DNA of 64,000 bases, taken from assembly GCA_018894105.1 (NCBI GenBank), contig CM032121.1:23405730-23469729 (forward strand), given 5' to 3'. Origin of the DNA: Jacaranda mimosifolia. Lineage: Eukaryota > Streptophyta > Magnoliopsida > Lamiales > Bignoniaceae. Below are positions 61,126 to 64,000 of the stretch, piece after piece. The notes beneath the pieces are model-generated. The model searched no databases and was not told the origin of the DNA. It was given only the letters and a program-made list of their open reading frames with translations. Every line of letters begins with the position of its first letter. The stretch's first letter is position 1. The translations under genes were made by a program, and so were the position numbers.

Positions 61126-62322
61126 CATATAACGGTTACAAACAATAACAGACAACAAAATGGTCAAATAACAATCAATCAACTAACATAACGGATGGAT
61201 AACAGACAAATAGATAACAAACAGTCAGATAACAAAACTGACAGATAACAAATAGTCAAATAACAAAACAGATGGATAATAGATCACAGACAGAAGTTAT
61301 GGGTGCCAGAACATATATGAAACAGAGTCATAATTAGAAATAACCCTCACAGGGGCATTCAAATCAGATAATAGATACCGATCGGAATTCAACCAAAATT
61401 CAGATTTCAAACAATCAGATTACGGTATAGAAAAAGGGAACCCACATAGGGGTTTAATCCAATAGCATATAAGTAAAAGGAGTGCTAGGTTGGCAGACCC
61501 TCAGCTCCACAGTCTCAGAAAAACTACTCTAATATGTTGTCTACTGATCTGTGGGACCCATTTCGTCGTAACCTAACCAAAAAGAAATATTTATAATCAA
61601 AATCCATACTTAACCCCGATAACTTTCAATAATTACAATCTTACATAATCTTATATCATCCCAAATCATCAATAATAAGCCAATTAGATTAATAACCCCA
61701 ATTGTTGCCAATAGGTTCCAAATTCATACAATTAGTGTTTTCTCTTCCAATTAACTCGATAATTCTCATTATTTCATAAATTTATATAATCTAAATTGAC
61801 TAAACTCATACTAACACCTACATATACCGATTCTTAGTCCCATAATATCTTAAATTACCCACTTATCGATTCTCAAGCCAATTTCATATAATCATAGTTT
61901 AATTTCTTAATTGTCTCAATTAATCCTAACATTAAATAAAATAATATAGATTTGGGCCCACTATTTACACTATAGTTCATGCATGGTCTCAATATATATA
62001 TAATCCATATGATAACCTCATTTCACAACACAGTACAACATATGAAGCAATGCGGTACAAATACTGCCTAAATACTGCTTTTCGCCACCGTTTACCGTTG
62101 CCCGTCACACACCGCCACGCCCAAGCTTCGAGCTTCCCATTTTTCGGTGACCTACTATCCAACCACCGTGCATGAGATATCAACGTGAAGCTGGGGTCGA
62201 GGGGAAGCTAATCAACAGTTTAGTTTGGGGTATAGGGCAATCGCCAGCGAGATCGTCGGAGGGTAAGAGAGGGGGCTTGGTGGAGAAGATAGAAGAAAAA
62301 TGAGGGTGGAAATGAAAATTGG

Positions 62323-62334
62323 TATATTTATAGG
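62323..62334 (-). promoter_or_regulatory. TATA box of the solo gypsy LTR
   Basis: The minus strand reads CCTATAAATATA about 335 bp after the LTR start, a usual U3 length. I did not find an equally good TATA box at the same place in the array LTRs. Confidence 0.5.
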
Positions 62335-62664
62335 AAACATTTCCAGCCTTTCAATTTGACCCCAGAAACTTTTTGCCTTGTTCAATTTAGTCCTCAAGAT
62401 TTGCTCTTCCTTCAATTAAGCCCCCAGAAAATCTTAGTGCATAAGATTAGACCCTTTGACCCAAAATAAATACCATGCAACCTCATAATTTTTGAAATGT
62501 GATCCAATCAAGTCTTTGAAAATTGCAAATTTACCCCCAAAACTTTTGAAATTCTTGCAATTACGTCCGTTGTATTTCTTTTTCTGGCCCTAAAATCCAA
62601 CCAATTAATACCTAAATTTCTAAATCATTACTTTTCAAAAATGCCGAATTACAGGGGCATTACA

Positions 62665-63100
62665 TGCGTAATTAATTTTTTTTAATTTAATGGTTTCGCC
62701 TGAACACTAACGGAGTTGAGGTGTTGTCCCAAACATGTTAAAAAATTTAGAGTTTTGGTCCTGTAAGTGTCAACTTAAGTACCAAAAGTGCAAACCCCCC
62801 ATCCAATGGGACCAAAAATGTAATTTTTCCAATACAACCAAACACTACGTTAGAAAAAAAAAGAAAAGTAAGGGCTCCATTGAGATGATAATAATTTTAT
62901 TGGGCTAGTTGCAATTTACCCCCATGTGATTTGTGAAATAAGCATCAAACCCTCATGTGAAAAAAAATATACAAAACAACTTCCTTATGTTTTATAAACC
63001 ACACACACCGTCTCCCCATCCACACTTGTTGCCCATTTAATGTAATTTTAGTATAAAAAGATCAATTTACCCTTAATCATTTCACATATATACAATTCAA
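62665..63100. repeat. Unclassified repeat-like DNA
   Basis: Two stretches resemble terminal parts of plant DNA transposons in style: 'ccaaaagtgcaaaccccccatcc' (62783 on) and 'caatttacccccatgtgatt' with 'catcaaaccctcatgtg' (62912 on). I cannot assign a family. There is no open frame of note. Confidence 0.35.
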
Positions 63101-63562
63101 TTTAAATAACTTTTTATTATCATATTTTATTTATTTTTTCTATTTTTTTCATTCTTTTCTTTTCTTTTTATTCTCATTTCTCTCTTCCATTATTTCATAT
63201 ATTTCTCATTTTATACATATATATAAATTTATCATTGTTTCTCATTTCTCATTATTTCATATATTCTCATTTTAATATACATATATATATAATTTTAAAT
63301 AATTTTTATTTTTTTCTTTTTTTTTTCTAATTATTCATACATGTATACTTATTTTTTCTATTTATACTTATCACATAGATATAATATACATATTTATAAA
63401 TTTATCAATAAAATTTAAATTACTTTTATTTTTATCTATTTTTCTATTTATTCATTCTGAATTAAATAATATTTAATATTTATAAATATATATATGTAAT
63501 ATAATTGTTTGTTCATAATTATTTACATATATATAGTGTGTGTGTGTGTGTGTATATATATA
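63101..63562 (+). repeat. T/C-rich dispersed repeat, copy 3 (truncated)
   Basis: Matches 41417-41880 and 56625-57090 in order ('tctcatttctctctt', 'catatatttctcattttatacatatat', 'attcatacatgtatactta'). It breaks off inside a TG/TA microsatellite at 63562, where a CACTA end begins. The copy at 41880 continues with 'ttcaataaaatttaaagaag'. Confidence 0.65.
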
Positions 63563-64000
63563 CGCCACAAGAAAATAGGTTAATCAAAACATATATTTTG
63601 CAATGGTTTGTCTCAACCGCCGCAAAATATTAATTTGATGGTAGTTAAGTGGCGATTTATCCAAACCACCGCTAAATTAGCCATTTAGCGATGGTTTCGA
63701 AAAACCGCTGCAAAATTCATAATAAATGGCGGCGGTTAGTGTAACCACCACTGAATGAATAACTTCGCATTGGTTTTTTTAAACCACCGCAATTAATAAT
63801 ATTGTTTCTTTTACTTATTAGATTGCCCTTTGTTTTTAACTTTAAAGGGTTTTGTCCATAATATTTTAATATATATATATATATGTAATTCCAATTATTT
63901 TTTAAAAATAATTTTATTTCATTTTAATTTTTTATTAAAAATCAATTAAGTTAAGACAAAACTATGATAGTAAAGAATAAGAAAATTAAAATAAATCAAA
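63563..64000 (+). mobile_element. CACTA transposon end
   Basis: Begins CGCCACAAGAAAA, two transitions away from the plant CACTA terminus CACTACAAGAAAA. Subterminal repeats follow from 63595 to 63805: alternating forms of 'aaccgccgcaaaa' and its complement 'agcgatggttt', about eight in all, in both orientations. Clusters of this kind at the end are the binding region for the En/Spm-type transposase in known CACTA elements. The element continues past the window, so its genes and other end are not visible. Confidence 0.72.

Larger units (their letters stand above)
60006..62664 (-). mobile_element. Solo gypsy LTR related to the array
   Basis: 2659 bp, plus-strand start TGTAGCGCCCCTACTCGAGA and end CAGGGGCATTACA, so TGTAATGCCCC to TACA on the minus strand. 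The flanks TGGGT (60001-60005) and TGCGT (62665-62669) differ at one base. It shares blocks with the array LTR ('gaaacgggg..taagtccaaaggacttagtgagggat') but its internal repeats differ. No internal region or primer site adjoins it. Confidence 0.78.

Overview
This window is plant nuclear DNA made almost entirely of decayed transposable elements. I found no intact host gene, no rRNA or tRNA gene, and no CRISPR array. The sequence is strongly AT-rich. It carries Ty1/copia elements of the Tork group (BARE-1/Angela-like coding order and motifs, primer site close to TGGTATCAGAGCC), a Ty3/gypsy Tat-type element, a gag-only gypsy element with chromovirus-like features, and the end of a CACTA transposon. 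That mixture points to a flowering plant, probably a dicot. The sequence alone does not give a genus.

Bases 1-40,315 are a nest of one copia family with very long LTRs (about 2.2 kb) plus one gypsy element. I read it as follows. CopL (minus strand; leader 1-625, 5' LTR 641-2869) runs off the left edge. CopH (minus) keeps its 3' LTR in two pieces (about 3140-4097 and 36561-37091) and an RNase H remnant (37092-37409). CopA (plus) was inserted into that LTR: 5' LTR 4098-6314, 3' LTR 32730-36560. Inside CopA sit TatB (minus, 6349-16756, TSD ATTTG), the solo LTR CopC (17137-19385), CopD (plus, 20019-31305), and the solo LTR CopF (32995-34860, TSD CTAAG). CopE (minus, 26850-29788) is inserted in the 3' LTR of CopD. 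CopI (plus, LTR 37410-39629 with leader) interrupts CopH on the right. Every coding region carries frameshifts, stops or lost catalytic residues.

TatB is the most informative single element. It has gag, protease, RT, RNase H, a second archaeal-type RNase H and integrase on the minus strand. A degenerate opposite-strand gene lies between integrase and the 3' LTR, with its own TATA box. A gag-protease block of about 618 bp that is missing from the polyprotein is found inside the 5' LTR.

Bases 40,413-57,290 are an AT-rich tandem repeat (unit about 1.26 kb). Its second unit was split by a 13.9-kb insertion (42680-56605) flanked by the 5-bp duplication CCACC. That insertion is a tandem series of four LTRs and three short internal segments of a gag-only gypsy element on the minus strand. 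Bases 57,291-60,005 are AT-rich and unassigned, with a small GC-rich island. A related solo gypsy LTR occupies 60006-62664, followed by unclassified repeat DNA. From 63563 to the window end is one end of a CACTA transposon with subterminal inverted repeats.
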